A stretch of 63,297 nucleotides of DNA from Tritrichomonas foetus (GCA_001839685.1 MLAK01001071.1:1-63297); one strand, 5' to 3'. Positions 1 through 11,203 are shown, numbered from the stretch's first letter. The notes: generated by a model from the letters alone, not told the origin. Program-made: numbers and translations.

Positions 1-209
1 TTTTTTTTTATGAAAAAGATTCTTTATCTCTATTTTCAGTCAAGAGAAAAAAAAATTGTTTTCAAAATTTTTATGTNAACATTGNATAGTTTNTTATTTA
101 TAAATATAATGTATTGATTTCACTTCTAATGTGGGTAGTGACATCACGCCTCCGGACACCCTATAATTTATCAAAAACAACATGTAAAAAACAAAGAAAG
201 AAAGAAAGG

Positions 210-262
<53 letters not shown>

Positions 263-347
263 AGACTAATATTTAAACATATAAAAACAAAAATACAAAC
301 AAAACAAAACAGAACATAAAATGAGCTAATTCATTACAAGAATAAAG
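1..347. other. Intergenic, with a 50-base poly(A) run
   Basis: This stretch contains no gene. It has single undetermined bases at 77, 85 and 93. A short AAAG microsatellite leads into an uninterrupted run of about 50 A at 210-259. It lies just beyond the 3' end of the minus-strand karyopherin gene. A homopolymer of this length is prone to assembly error, so its true length is uncertain. Confidence 0.8.
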
Positions 348-3296
348 TTATTCACAAATACGTTGGAAAGAATTATAAAAAAATTCGATTTTGGTTTGAT
401 CATTTCCCAAAAACATTGCAAGAATTTGATTTTTTGCTTCTTCATTTGGAATACATTGTTTTAGTGTTGTTGTAATTGCCATTATCGATTTCTGTGTCAT
501 TTGCATTGCCATCACACTTTGATAAGGCCTAGCAAGCACATTAATAAATATACGTAAGATTTCAAGCATTGTTTGTTGGTTTGCAATCCTTGAAATATTG
601 GCAATGAATGGATAAATGTCATCAGCTAACTGTGGTGCATGAACTGCAGGTAAAACACGTAAAATAATAGGTAAAACTGTTTCAAAAGGAAAATTATCGC
701 CAAGAACCTGCCCACTAATCACAGTGATTGCCGCGACTAAATTATCAGTTAATGAAGATGGTTGCTCTTTAGAGATTCGTTCAGCCATGATATTCACAAT
801 TTCAAGCGCTCGTTGTGAAAAAATAGGCAGTGTGCAAGAAATGCTGATTAGGTTTGAAGCTGCTTCAACAATTTTGGAGTCACCCTCGGGAATTAAAGAG
901 ATGATAAAATTTAGAATCATACTTTGGATCTCATTCGGAATCATATCAGGTGAACTATCAAAGAATCCAGAAAGCGCATTTAAAGAAAAAGTAGTGAGAT
1001 TTCCACCATTTTTCATTTTTTCTATTAAGAAACAAATGGTTTCTTCTAAAAGAATGTTTGATCTAACAACAACTTCAGGAAGAGTTTCAGCAATCGCTAA
1101 ATTAATCGATTCATCAAAATGTAAGGCTTTAGTTTGTGGATTAATGGTAATATTAACTGTTTTAAGCATTAATTTAATAAATTTTTCTTCATTTCCAAAC
1201 AAATTCGGTAAAGAATTCAAAGCATCTATTGCATTAATCACAATCTGCGTATTATCAGAGATATCAATGAACTTTAAACAGGTTTCAATCATAGATTGTG
1301 TGACATGTGGTGGTAAAAGCATAGACATTATTTCCATTACTTTAAATGCAGCTATACACAAGCCATTTTCGGTGAAAGCAAACATCATTTTAATAGTTTC
1401 TTCAGCAGCTTGTTGAGTTGGATTTTTTAAAACTATTCTTGCCATTACTTCAAGGGCCACTGCTGATCCACTAAAAGTTTCAAATTGCCACATTTTTTGT
1501 GCAATATTTAATAAGCATGGAAAGATTTGATCAGCGAAAGTTATCATTATTGGAATTTCTTCAAACACAGTATTTAAAAAAGCAACAACATCAGAAACTG
1601 GATAAGGATCATCATTTTGGAGAGTCTGCATAATTACTGGCATTAGTTGAGGAATAATTTTAGTGAATTGTTCAGAGTCAATGTTACATAATTCTGATAA
1701 AACATTAAAAATCGAAGACATTGGAGATTCAAATGAAACCATTTCAAGTGATTTCATTAAAATCTTGTTAAAATCGTCAGGTCCAATTTCAGAACTTTGT
1801 TCAATTAAATGACAGATAATTTGAATAGCATAATATTGAATTTGAGTGTCTGGTGACTGAATCATTTCATGACAGAGCTTGGAAAGTGGTTCAAAAACCA
1901 AATCAGTTGTAGTTGCCTGTTCAATGACCGATAGAAGGAGTCTTGAACCATCATTTGTATCAACTTGCATCATATATTTATGAACGACATCGATTGTTTC
2001 AAGTAAGTTCTTATCGATTTCATTAGAAAAGAAGTTCGCATGATTGTCAAGTAGTCTAACTGCCATCTTTTGTGTTTCTGTACCAGTTTTCATCAGAGAA
2101 TTCAAAATTAAAAAGAATTGGTCTGAAATAGTTTTCTGAAATTGTTCAGTTGCACAATCTATTGAGTTATCAAGTAAAAGTAAAGCAATAGCATGTGAAG
2201 TATCAGAATCTGTAGAAAATAATTCTTTCACTTTAATTTCTGTTAATGATAGTGCGCGTGATAGAATTCTATAATAAAGTTCATGAAGCATTAAATCAAT
2301 ATCAAAAAGCCAATTCATTGTTGGATCTGCATCTTCAATCTGGAAAATTTGGAAACAAAGATATATTTCTGTATCAAAAAGAAAGTTGACATCACTATCG
2401 GGGAGTTCAATATCTCTGTAGAAAATAAAAGCAGAAGCAAGAAAAGTGTGTAATTGTAAACGATATTCAATATCTAGTTGATCGCATCTAATGATAGGTA
2501 AAAAGTTTGTTAAAAGGGGATAAAACGGAATGAGAGAAACACCATTTTCAAAACCAAGCACTAATGATTTTGCTAATTTGAGAAATTTCTGAGAATCGCC
2601 AAGAGGCGCAACTTTCAAAAGAAGCTGCAGAATTATCTCGTTGTAGTTATAGCCGGCAAAAAAAAAGTCTGACCTCAAATTTCCAACAAGTGAAAGAAGA
2701 AAAGTGACAGCAGAAGCAACAACTTCAAAACTTTCAGAACTGAAACCAAGGTTCAAAATGGAATGAAAAAAAGGAATATCATTCACAACTTGCTCGCGCG
2801 TTAAATGGTAGATTAAATGCGTGAGGAGAGGAAAAGTTGAGTCAAGTTGAATTTGCTGTTGCAATATAATTGCATGAAGATCACTCCAGTCGATATCATA
2901 ATGGAGGCAATCATCAGATGAGTTTATGAAACGGCGGCTGTTTAAATTTCTGTTTCCAAAATCTTCTAATATAGTGAGAATAAGGCGAACGATAGTTTTT
3001 CTGACGAGATAAACTTGTTCTTTCTGTAAGACATGTAAGATATGCTGTTTTATGAATAATAGCGCATCTAATGGAATATTCGATTTGACATTGTTTAACC
3101 ATGAAAGGATGCCCAAAAGTGCATGCTGTCTTAATACTGGTTCGAGTGTACCTTCAAGAAAGCAAACGAGTGGAGTTATCGATTGTGGAATTGTATAAAG
3201 ATATTCGAGCTGTTGCGAAACCTCTAATATGTTGACTCCAAAAGGAGAACGAAGCTGCGTGAACAGCTGACTGAAAAGTTCAGGAGTTGGTTCCAT
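348..3296 (-). CDS. HEAT-repeat importin-beta-family karyopherin (importin-4/5-like)
   Basis: The predicted 982-residue protein is almost entirely amphipathic helix pairs of the HEAT/ARM type. The N-terminus (about residues 5-100) resembles an importin-beta N-terminal region: short helices followed by a conserved-looking segment with LRQHALLGILSWL. The length fits karyopherins of the importin-4/5/Kap123 group, which carry cargo such as ribosomal proteins and histones through nuclear pores with Ran-GTP. No other domain, signal peptide or membrane segment is seen. The start is the first in-frame ATG after an AT-rich spacer. The gene is convergent with nothing on its 3' side, which is the window edge. 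A general HEAT scaffold such as a PP2A A-subunit-like or condensin-like protein cannot be excluded from sequence reading alone. Confidence 0.65.
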   Translation of the reverse strand: MEPTPELFSQLFTQLRSPFGVNILEVSQQLEYLYTIPQSITPLVCFLEGTLEPVLRQHALLGILSWLNNVKSNIPLDALLFIKQHILHVLQKEQVYLVRKTIVRLILTILEDFGNRNLNSRRFINSSDDCLHYDIDWSDLHAIILQQQIQLDSTFPLLTHLIYHLTREQVVNDIPFFHSILNLGFSSESFEVVASAVTFLLSLVGNLRSDFFFAGYNYNEIILQLLLKVAPLGDSQKFLKLAKSLVLGFENGVSLIPFYPLLTNFLPIIRCDQLDIEYRLQLHTFLASAFIFYRDIELPDSDVNFLFDTEIYLCFQIFQIEDADPTMNWLFDIDLMLHELYYRILSRALSLTEIKVKELFSTDSDTSHAIALLLLDNSIDCATEQFQKTISDQFFLILNSLMKTGTETQKMAVRLLDNHANFFSNEIDKNLLETIDVVHKYMMQVDTNDGSRLLLSVIEQATTTDLVFEPLSKLCHEMIQSPDTQIQYYAIQIICHLIEQSSEIGPDDFNKILMKSLEMVSFESPMSSIFNVLSELCNIDSEQFTKIIPQLMPVIMQTLQNDDPYPVSDVVAFLNTVFEEIPIMITFADQIFPCLLNIAQKMWQFETFSGSAVALEVMARIVLKNPTQQAAEETIKMMFAFTENGLCIAAFKVMEIMSMLLPPHVTQSMIETCLKFIDISDNTQIVINAIDALNSLPNLFGNEEKFIKLMLKTVNITINPQTKALHFDESINLAIAETLPEVVVRSNILLEETICFLIEKMKNGGNLTTFSLNALSGFFDSSPDMIPNEIQSMILNFIISLIPEGDSKIVEAASNLISISCTLPIFSQRALEIVNIMAERISKEQPSSLTDNLVAAITVISGQVLGDNFPFETVLPIILRVLPAVHAPQLADDIYPFIANISRIANQQTMLEILRIFINVLARPYQSVMAMQMTQKSIMAITTTLKQCIPNEEAKNQILAMFLGNDQTKIEFFYNSFQRICE

Positions 3297-4853
3297 CCTG
3301 AATTTGGGATGATTTATTTTTCTATTTTATTTTTTGTTTTTCTTTGAATTCCCATAAATATTCAATTACGATATAAATCGGGAAAAAACAAAGAATTTTT
3401 TTCTGTCAAATTGTGATAAAAAAAGAGTAATGGGTAATTTATGGTCGATTTTTTGTAAACTCATGTTCTTGTGAATTGAAAATCGATCCAGAAAAAAAAG
3501 ATTTATTTCGGTATGAGCACGATCTTTATCGTATATTAGGAGTTTTTAAGATGTATTATTATATATTTCTTTGATACATTTTGAAATATGGGGCAATTTT
3601 TATGTTACAGTTTGCGAAAAAAAGGTTTTTATTTTTCGATCGAAAATTGACAGATCTTTTTTTCGATAACATAGAATTATTCTGGAGAAACGATAACAGT
3701 TAATCAAAAAGTTTCAATGTTGTGATTATTGAAATAAAACTGTTTCAACTATTGTGAAAATAAGGTTAAATAATTTGAAAACCACAATGATCGAGATAAT
3801 TGAATTACTTGTTTCAAAGAATAATCAATTGAATGTCTATCGGAGCTTAAGTGATGTGAGTTAGAAATCCAATTATCGAAGTAATTTATATTTCCGGAAT
3901 TGCCCATGAGCATATTTAAAATTAATATTGTTGCTTTGAGAAAATCATGCGAATTCAAAAAAAATCTTAGATTAAAGTGAAATTCCCGATTATCATCGAA
4001 CAAGATTTAATTTAAATGAATTTCCACTTTTTGTTAATAGAAATGAGGAACTCTATCAATTGGTCAACATTCTTTATCATCACTAAAAATCTTTTCTTCA
4101 AAGAAATTCGATTTATATATTGTTGTTGTGTTGGTCATTACTTTTTATTTTCAAAATGAATCAGATTAATATGAAAGATTTATCTGTGATGTTCACTTGA
4201 GTGTTTTCTTCATGGCAATTAAGATCAATAAGAATCCCAAAAGTAATGTTATAGAGCTTAGTAATACTTTATATATATAGAGAATCAAAAATTTAAGTTT
4301 AAGACACATGCATTTTGAGAAAGTATATCGATAACATCGAGATATTTCTGTTTAATCAGATGATACGAAATAAAATGCATAATCAAAATTTGAGAGAAAT
4401 CACAAAACAATTCTTTTGAAAAGCAAGAAGATAAATCATTCAAAATCCAGCCATATTTTCAACCAATCAATCCTATACGACCACAACTTGGAGAAATAAC
4501 CGAATCCTCTTCATGACAACGAATATTTTCTCAAATATTCTGTTTGACCTCACCATCCTGTGGATGAATCATTGATAAGGTCTGTAATTGACTTTTGTGT
4601 ATTCAATTTATTAAACTATTTAAATATAAGCCATTACAACTTTTTGAAATACTGATAAAAGTCGGTTTTTCAATAAATATAATTTATTTTTATTGAAATT
4701 AATTGAAATTTCTATTTATTCTCTTTCTGAAATTAATAGCAAATCTTAAACGGCAACAATTATTTTCAAAAAATTGAGTACAGCATTGAAAAAATGAAGA
4801 AATTTTTTTGGCTTCATTTTTCTCAAGCAAAAAAAACTTTATACAGTCTACAG
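3297..4853. other. Intergenic spacer
   Basis: About 1.5 kb of very AT-rich DNA separates two divergent genes. Only a short minus-strand reading frame (3749-4003, 84 residues) occurs, with no family resemblance and composition like the surrounding non-coding DNA. I see no RNA gene or clear repeat. Confidence 0.6.
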
Positions 4854-5132
4854 ATGAGCATCCAATCTGCATTATTCAAGCGCGCTTTTTCAAATGATGC
4901 TATTATGAAACCAATCAAAGAAGCTGCGAAAGAAGCCGCTAAAGAATTTGTTGTATCCGATTTCCAACAGTTTTTCAGTCGCTGGAGTGATCAAATTTAC
5001 GAACATGGCATGAAGATTAGCGATAAAACCGAATTATTAACCTTTGCTAACAAGATGAAAGGTGAAATTGAAGTTTTGAGGCGCCAAGCCCAAATCCAGG
5101 GAGTCTACGAAATCATCCCATTGTCTCATTAA
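4854..5132 (+). CDS. Small unknown protein with a helical, Ala/Lys-rich N-terminus
   Basis: This 92-residue protein is not recognised. It starts MSIQSALFKRAFSN, followed by an amphipathic stretch with repeated EAAKEAAKE and a second helix ending near ...LRRQAQIQG. An earlier in-frame ATG at 4794 would add 20 residues rich in Phe, Trp and Lys. I prefer 4854 because an Initiator-like TCATT element at 4814-4818 lies between the two ATGs, which would place transcription start after the first. The amphipathic, basic N-terminus could be a targeting peptide for hydrogenosomes, but no canonical cleavage motif is visible. Codon use resembles neighbouring genes, supporting a real gene. Confidence 0.55.
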   Translation: MSIQSALFKRAFSNDAIMKPIKEAAKEAAKEFVVSDFQQFFSRWSDQIYEHGMKISDKTELLTFANKMKGEIEVLRRQAQIQGVYEIIPLSH

Positions 5133-5661
5133 AATGCGTTTATTTTCTCTTTGTTTTTTTCTTTTTAAATGAATAATCTTTTTTTTAAATATCGAATAAT
5201 CACCAATATGGAAAAGAATCCTGATCTGTGAAGTAATTCACAAGTTTGTGATGTTTTGAGCAAAATTGAGTTTACTTCGTTTGCTTTCATAGAATTTCTA
5301 AAACTTTCATCTCTGATTTCTGGTTTTTATTTGTATTATTTAATTTTTTTGATTCAAATTGTATTTTATTATTTATGATAATTATTATCTACAATTGATT
5401 TCAATTTTAGTCGTTATCTATAAGAATTACAATTGAATGTCTCAGTTTTTATTAAATAATAAGTTCAAAATATCTGGATATCATTATTTTGATTTGTTTA
5501 AATAAAAATCTGTTGCAGGAGTGAATTTACTTGATTCCAGTTGATTTTGGGTGAGCTTCCAAAACCAAACTTTTTCTGTGATTTACAATGTGAACTTATA
5601 ATCTTGAGTACACGTTATTTTTGTCCTTGGTGCCCGTTTATTTAACAACATCAAAGTCACA
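5133..5661. other. Intergenic spacer with a possible promoter element
   Basis: AT-rich spacer between two same-strand genes. The last 60 bases are less AT-rich and hold the element GTGCCCGTTTA (5630-5640), which also occurs immediately upstream of the importin-beta gene start near 53.8 kb. Confidence 0.5.
5630..5640 (+). promoter_or_regulatory. Putative core-promoter element GTGCCCGTTTA
   Basis: The same 11 bases lie at 53803-53813, 5 bases before another start codon. An 11-base exact match with five G/C bases, at matching positions upstream of two genes in otherwise AT-rich DNA, is unlikely by chance. Its role is inferred. Confidence 0.35.
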
Positions 5662-6540
5662 ATGAATGCTTCTGCAACTTTTAAAGATCCACCAGAACCC
5701 TCAGAGGTCGTTCAACATGTCGATGTACCAGAGCTAAACCTTTTATTATGTGGCTGCCACCCTGATATCTATTCGGCTCGCCCACATCAAAGATCACTTT
5801 TTATTCCAGGCAATACTCAAAGTTCAACCGCACTCGACGAGTCCCACGGATCACAGACAGCTCGAGCTAATCCACATTTCGCTCTCTACTCGACAACTCT
5901 CAAAGATGAAACCCCGCCAGGTGAAATTCCAAAAACAGAACGATCAGAAAATTATTACAAGAAAAAGCAATACCAAACATCACAGTTCTTTTCCCGCCTC
6001 AGACAAGACGAAGAATTCACAAAACAGATGAGCGATAAACTGGATGCATATCGTGACTGCGCTCGTGTCAAAAAACTTGTCCAATCGCAAGATTACGAAC
6101 AGCATTATTATGCGCCACTTCAATATCGAATCAAAGAGCAGTTCTCTCTAAAAAATTATAAAAATTATTTGAACGAGAAAGAAAGGCTAATCAAGTCGAT
6201 GGATGAAAATCCAGTTCCAATTCGTTCACCAAGGAAACTTCCACCAATTGCAACAATAAGAATATCAACAAATGGGCTTCGTGACACAACAACAAAATAC
6301 ATTGAACATCAACGAGAAGAAGAAAAATTGACAAGGTTTATTAAAAAAGCAAATGGCGAAACATTTTGTGAACAAAAGGTGCCGCCCATTAATACACTTG
6401 ATTATCATATGTTTGAAGTACAGAAAGAAACTCGTTTTGCGTTTGGAAATGATCCAGAACATGGAAACAAATCTGGAAGGAGGGTTTTTGAAGGCACAGG
6501 GACATCCCGCGTTGGAGGTGAGATTGACATGTTTTCGTAA
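5662..6540 (+). CDS. Unknown protein, basic and charged, possibly cytoskeletal
   Basis: I do not recognise this 292-residue protein. It is hydrophilic, with no signal peptide or membrane segment. Residues about 90-180 are rich in Lys, Gln and Tyr and predicted helical. The C-terminus contains a Gly/Arg-rich stretch (GNDPEHGNKSGRRVFEG) before a final hydrophobic MFS. Composition and the lack of enzymatic motifs resemble structural proteins of flagella or microtubules, but that is only an impression. The 5' half has clearly higher GC and uses codons such as CGC and CTC, unlike the AT-rich spacer, which supports coding. The ATG at 5662 follows the GTGCCCGTTTA element by 21 bases. Confidence 0.6.
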   Translation: MNASATFKDPPEPSEVVQHVDVPELNLLLCGCHPDIYSARPHQRSLFIPGNTQSSTALDESHGSQTARANPHFALYSTTLKDETPPGEIPKTERSENYYKKKQYQTSQFFSRLRQDEEFTKQMSDKLDAYRDCARVKKLVQSQDYEQHYYAPLQYRIKEQFSLKNYKNYLNEKERLIKSMDENPVPIRSPRKLPPIATIRISTNGLRDTTTKYIEHQREEEKLTRFIKKANGETFCEQKVPPINTLDYHMFEVQKETRFAFGNDPEHGNKSGRRVFEGTGTSRVGGEIDMFS

Positions 6541-7828
6541 TTAGTTACCAAATTTATGTAAAGTGCATCTGTTTTTACTATGAACACGTGTCATTTGACT
6601 TTAAATGTTCACGATGAAACAGCTGCACTTTAATTGATGTTATTTTCTTCTTCTTGATAATGAGAATTCATTACTCAACAATTTTCCGCTACAGTGATAG
6701 TTTTCACTTGAATCTGATCTCAAATACAAAAATAATATCATTAATTCTAGGTTGAGACTCATCACATCAATTTACTAAGCTTAAGTTTTATATTCAGTTC
6801 AAGGTTGTGTGTCAACTTTTCTATATTGTTACATCGAATGTGTATGTTGATTTTTATTAACACGAACAATTAATCAAAACAGAATATATATTTGAACGCC
6901 TTAATTTAATTAATGATTCGTTATATTTTTCTTCATAAATGAAGGATTTTTGATTATATAATTTTTATTTATTTTTGATTCGTCATTTCTTAAAAATCAT
7001 TCATTGAAGTCTCAAAAATATATTTAAAATTAATCAATTATAAGCATTTATTATAAACTATTTAAGGTTGAAATTTTTGTTTCATTCTTTCAATTTTTTC
7101 TCTATTTACTTTCATTTGTCCATATTTATCTTTCATTTATTCATATTAATCTTTCATTTGTTCATAAAATATGATTCTTATTTGTTTTCATTTGTAACGT
7201 TTGAATCCTTTCTTCTCGAGTTTCATACATTCTATCACTGCAATGATAGGCAGTTTCTTCATGGGCAAATGTTCTTTATGACCATCTTGATATATATAAA
7301 TAATTATCTTACCTTTTCGTTTTGCGAACTTATAATTCTGAATAATCTACATTTACAATTCGTGTATTGATATTTAATAGGAATTGATGTCGTTTAATTG
7401 AACTTCTATTTTGAAAAAATCATCTGAAAAATGAAGGAATACTATTTTTATAAGAAATAAACGCATTTTCCAATCTAGACTATGACAGTTTTCACATGTT
7501 GGCAGAATTATTCGTGTTCATGGAAGATTTATTACAAAGCGATTTCAGATATAATTTTTTTTCTCATTTTAATATTAATATCCCGAATATAGTCACATGA
7601 TTAAAGGTGATTTCATTCATATTTCATATCTCTCATGATAGCTCATCAAGATATGATGATTTTAACACATCACAAATTTGAATAAAATCTCTCAGAAATA
7701 TAAACATAATTTTCAATAGTGGTGAACGTTTATTCAAATAGAATTAAATGATTTAAACGGCCCTAAATAATTGATATTTTAGGCGGTTTATTTCACCAAA
7801 CCAAATAAATTATCAAAAATAATACAAG
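6541..7828. other. Intergenic spacer with a short 21-bp tandem repeat
   Basis: About 1.3 kb without a convincing gene. Around 7109-7171 there are three imperfect copies of a 21-base unit containing CTTTCATTTG and a following CATA. These produce a hydrophobic, low-complexity reading frame (7068-7370) that I do not regard as a gene. The 3' end holds GC-containing words (AAACGGCCC at 7755-7763 and GGCGGTTTA at 7782-7790) before the next gene, possibly promoter elements. Confidence 0.6.
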
Positions 7829-10800
7829 ATGTCGAGGGCACCAGCACCAGCCAAGCCGCCAGTCATTTTAGATCAAACGCAAGAATACAAGTCTCTTTCA
7901 GCAAATCTGAAAGCTTCTTTCAAAGCCAGCACACCTCCCCTGAACGATCTTTTATCCGATTATCCACATCTCCAAAAGGTAGGGAATCTTTTCAGTGCTT
8001 TTGTTAGTGTTATGAGCAACGAGCACATTACTATGACACAAGCAGGAGCGAATCTTATCGATCATACGGTCAGATTGCTCATTTCGTCATCACTCGCGAT
8101 GGCCAAGTCTTCAGCACTCACCGAACAAAGTCTTGAAAATCTACGAAATTCGATCGACATTCAAGCCCAAATAGACACAGATGATCCAGACGAGCTGAAA
8201 ATCAGATTATCCGAAGCACTCTACCACGTTGAAGAGTTTGCAGCCAAAGACAAGGAGCACCAGAAAGAGTCGGCCTCATTGACGCAAGAAATAGACGAAC
8301 TCTATCGCGAATCATATAAACTCAAAGAAAAGTTCTTACAAAACAAAAGGGTTTATGAAGACCAGCTTTCGGACTACCAGATGAAGATGCAAATCCTAGA
8401 AGATCGTTTCCAGGAAACAACTGGCAACTTGATCCTTCAAAAAGAAACCGCCGACAACCTCAGAAAACAGTACGATAAAGCGGTTGTTGAGATTGAAGCT
8501 GAATGCCAAGAAAATAATAAACTTCGTAAACAACTTCTAGAGAAAAAGAAACTCCTTCAAAAGGCTAAACAAGCACTCGATCAATCCAAGCACCAGATTG
8601 AAGAATCGCAAATCAATCAAAAGCGGTTGATGATCGAACTGGAAGCAGCAAAGGGTTCGCCGGTTGTTGCTCCGCCTCCAACAAATAAAGACGCATTGGC
8701 ATCTGAAAATGTGGAACTGAAACGAAAGGTTGAAGAACTTTCTCGGATAAATGAAGAACAAGACAAACAAATACAGGAAATTGTTCGTGTGAAGCAAGAA
8801 GAAAGCGATGAAGCTGAACTTCAAATTCAACAATTAAGAGACGAACTTGAAACTCGAACAGAAAACGCAAATGATGAAATTGATACATTAAATCAAAAGA
8901 ACGCAGATCTGATTGAAGAGAAACAAATGGTTCAAGATCAATTAAATGAAGTTAATGAATTACTCCACAATTCTGAAGAAAAAGCCGAAGATTTACAAAC
9001 AAAATTAACTGAATTAAAGAAAGTGTTCGAAGATAACAATATAACACCAGAAGATATTCCAAAAATATTATCTGATTCTAGAGAAAATCCGAAATACATT
9101 GAAACTATTCAAAAGCTTCGAAGTTCACTTGATGCTTTAGCAAGATTCGTTGAAAAAGTGATAGACAATGATGGAAATGTTGATCCTGAAATCTTAAACA
9201 TTGAGCACGAAAACAACGTCATACCTTTATTCGAAGATACAGAATTACGAACAGAAGTACTCGACAAAATCGCAGGGTTTAGAGATTTCGTCAAACAAAT
9301 TTCTGCTGAAGATACTGATGTAGTTCTTCTCTATGATGCAATTTTCGGATTCACTGATAATATTCAAGCACTTATCGATAATACTGTAATTAAAGGTGAA
9401 AATAACATTTATACAGCACTTATCGTTCTTGTGGCGCTTTTGAATAAAGCTCAGAAATATGTTGGTGAGCAAAGACAACAGTTATCAGCTGCTTACAAGA
9501 TTTTGCCATTCAAACGAGAAGTTTATACATCTAAAGACTTAGCTGATTATATGGAAGGCCTTCAAGTTCCACTTCGTCGTATGAAGAAGTTACTTCAAAA
9601 AGAATTCGGTAAATTTGATGCCAATGCTCAAATTAATGAACTTTTCACTCACTTTTTGGATGACTTTGAAACTCTCCTTGAAGAATTTCGAAGTGAAGTT
9701 TCACCTTTGATTAACTTCAAGAGAAAGATTCATCAAATGCCTGAAGCAATTCGTACAGAAATTGAGAATTTACGTGATTCAGTCGAAAACGTAAGAATTA
9801 CATCTGAAAATGCTCTAAAGAATACTTCTCAACAATATGAACAAACCATTCAAAACATTCGTACTGAAATGGAAGACGTTAAAAGTAAAGATAAAGTTAC
9901 TGCTAGGCTTAGAGAAATCATTCAAAAGAAAGATGAAGCGATTAAGAAAATTAAAGATGAATTAAATGAAGCAAATGATTCTCGTGCTGAAACAGAAAAT
10001 GCATTCAATACTTTCCATGCACAGAAAGAAGAAGTTGAATTGAATGCAAATGTGATTAAGAAGCAAAGAGATCGTTTACAAGCACTTCTTGAACAACGAA
10101 CAAATTCATTCAAAGAAAGACTAAAGGAATATGAAATGCGCGCTGAAAAGAAACGTGAAGAAGAACTTGCAAGATTGAATAAAATGCATACAATTGAAAA
10201 GGATTCAATCACTGAAAAACTCGAAATTAAAACAAAGAAACTCCAAGACCTAAAGAAACAAGTGAAAGAAGTTTCTACTTCATACGAAAACATCATTCAA
10301 CATCAGAGAAGTGAAATGCAAGCACTTGTTGATCAGAATTCAAGGCTTACAAGAAAACTAAGCAAGTGTAAAACTGCTTTAGAATCTGCCCAGAATTCTC
10401 CTTCTCGTGCGCAAACTTCACCAACATCTGTGCCGATTTCATCTTTAAGTATTAACAATACACCAAACAGTGTAAATATCTCTTCACAACTAACACCAAA
10501 TCGTTCAATGACTCAACAACAACAACAATCACCATATTCACAATTATCAGCAGCACAATATGGAACACCAGGACAATATTCTTATGCAACAAGCAGTGCT
10601 CGCAACACACCTGGTAGATCACCAGGAGTTGGAAGATCAACCTCACCAAACAGGCAAGCAGCGAGTACCGCTGTTCAAGAGCTATTGCAAGAACTTGGAA
10701 AATTGCTCCAACCATATACTGGACAAAAGAGTCGTTGGACCAAGCCAAGAATTGTTGCTACAATAAGCGAAGTTGTTCAGAAGGCAAGTGGTGTTCGAAC

Positions 10801-11203
10801 AGTTGATGCAGACAATGAATGGCAGAAATGGGCAGCAAGCCTCATAGCTTCATCAAAAGGAAACTTAACACCAAATGAAATGAGATCAATGATTAAAGAT
10901 ATGGTTGCTGGTACCTCTTCAAGACTAAAGCTTATGGAGAAATTGCAGAGCCTTCGCTTCCAAAAGAAGACATTACTTACAAGAAGTTTACCAAAGAGAA
11001 CTTATCCACTTGTTTGCAATGCAAAAACACTCATGTCTGTAGTCATTGTGTCAATTACATTGGCTAAGGCTGTAAAACGTCCAAGAACAAATGTAATTTC
11101 AAATTTGAACTCACCAAGAGCAACAACAATTTCCAACAATGAATCACAAACACAAAGAACATCATCAAGTATCAGGGGTTCAAGAGCCTCACCATTCAAG
11201 TGA
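7829..11203 (+). CDS. Large coiled-coil protein, probably cytoskeletal or membrane-tethering
   Basis: The 1124-residue protein has a globular helical N-terminus (1-110), long heptad-repeat coiled coils (about 115-420 and 640-880), an intervening helical region without strong heptads, and a Ser/Pro/Gln-rich linker (about 885-970) with an uninterrupted QQQQQ run. A Trp-containing helical segment follows (about 975-1045). This layout is typical of centrosomal, basal-body or golgin-type scaffolds; I cannot name the family. The last 80 residues are odd: composition shifts and becomes basic. An overlapping frame around 10930-11063 encodes a Cys-pair segment (CLQC...CSHC), so a frameshift near 10.93-10.96 kb is possible. 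The first 800 bases are about 50% GC, falling to under 30% later. Confidence 0.75.
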   Translation: MSRAPAPAKPPVILDQTQEYKSLSANLKASFKASTPPLNDLLSDYPHLQKVGNLFSAFVSVMSNEHITMTQAGANLIDHTVRLLISSSLAMAKSSALTEQSLENLRNSIDIQAQIDTDDPDELKIRLSEALYHVEEFAAKDKEHQKESASLTQEIDELYRESYKLKEKFLQNKRVYEDQLSDYQMKMQILEDRFQETTGNLILQKETADNLRKQYDKAVVEIEAECQENNKLRKQLLEKKKLLQKAKQALDQSKHQIEESQINQKRLMIELEAAKGSPVVAPPPTNKDALASENVELKRKVEELSRINEEQDKQIQEIVRVKQEESDEAELQIQQLRDELETRTENANDEIDTLNQKNADLIEEKQMVQDQLNEVNELLHNSEEKAEDLQTKLTELKKVFEDNNITPEDIPKILSDSRENPKYIETIQKLRSSLDALARFVEKVIDNDGNVDPEILNIEHENNVIPLFEDTELRTEVLDKIAGFRDFVKQISAEDTDVVLLYDAIFGFTDNIQALIDNTVIKGENNIYTALIVLVALLNKAQKYVGEQRQQLSAAYKILPFKREVYTSKDLADYMEGLQVPLRRMKKLLQKEFGKFDANAQINELFTHFLDDFETLLEEFRSEVSPLINFKRKIHQMPEAIRTEIENLRDSVENVRITSENALKNTSQQYEQTIQNIRTEMEDVKSKDKVTARLREIIQKKDEAIKKIKDELNEANDSRAETENAFNTFHAQKEEVELNANVIKKQRDRLQALLEQRTNSFKERLKEYEMRAEKKREEELARLNKMHTIEKDSITEKLEIKTKKLQDLKKQVKEVSTSYENIIQHQRSEMQALVDQNSRLTRKLSKCKTALESAQNSPSRAQTSPTSVPISSLSINNTPNSVNISSQLTPNRSMTQQQQQSPYSQLSAAQYGTPGQYSYATSSARNTPGRSPGVGRSTSPNRQAASTAVQELLQELGKLLQPYTGQKSRWTKPRIVATISEVVQKASGVRTVDADNEWQKWAASLIASSKGNLTPNEMRSMIKDMVAGTSSRLKLMEKLQSLRFQKKTLLTRSLPKRTYPLVCNAKTLMSVVIVSITLAKAVKRPRTNVISNLNSPRATTISNNESQTQRTSSSIRGSRASPFK

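Noticed and set aside
724..1416. A 230-residue plus-strand reading frame
   Set aside because: It lies wholly antisense to the karyopherin gene, has no recognisable family and shows the composition of a shadow frame.
3749..4003. An 84-residue minus-strand frame
   Set aside because: No motif, spacer-like composition, and no promoter element near its ATG.
7068..7370. A 100-residue hydrophobic frame
   Set aside because: It is driven by an imperfect 21-bp tandem repeat and Phe/Leu-rich AT-rich DNA, and has no family resemblance.
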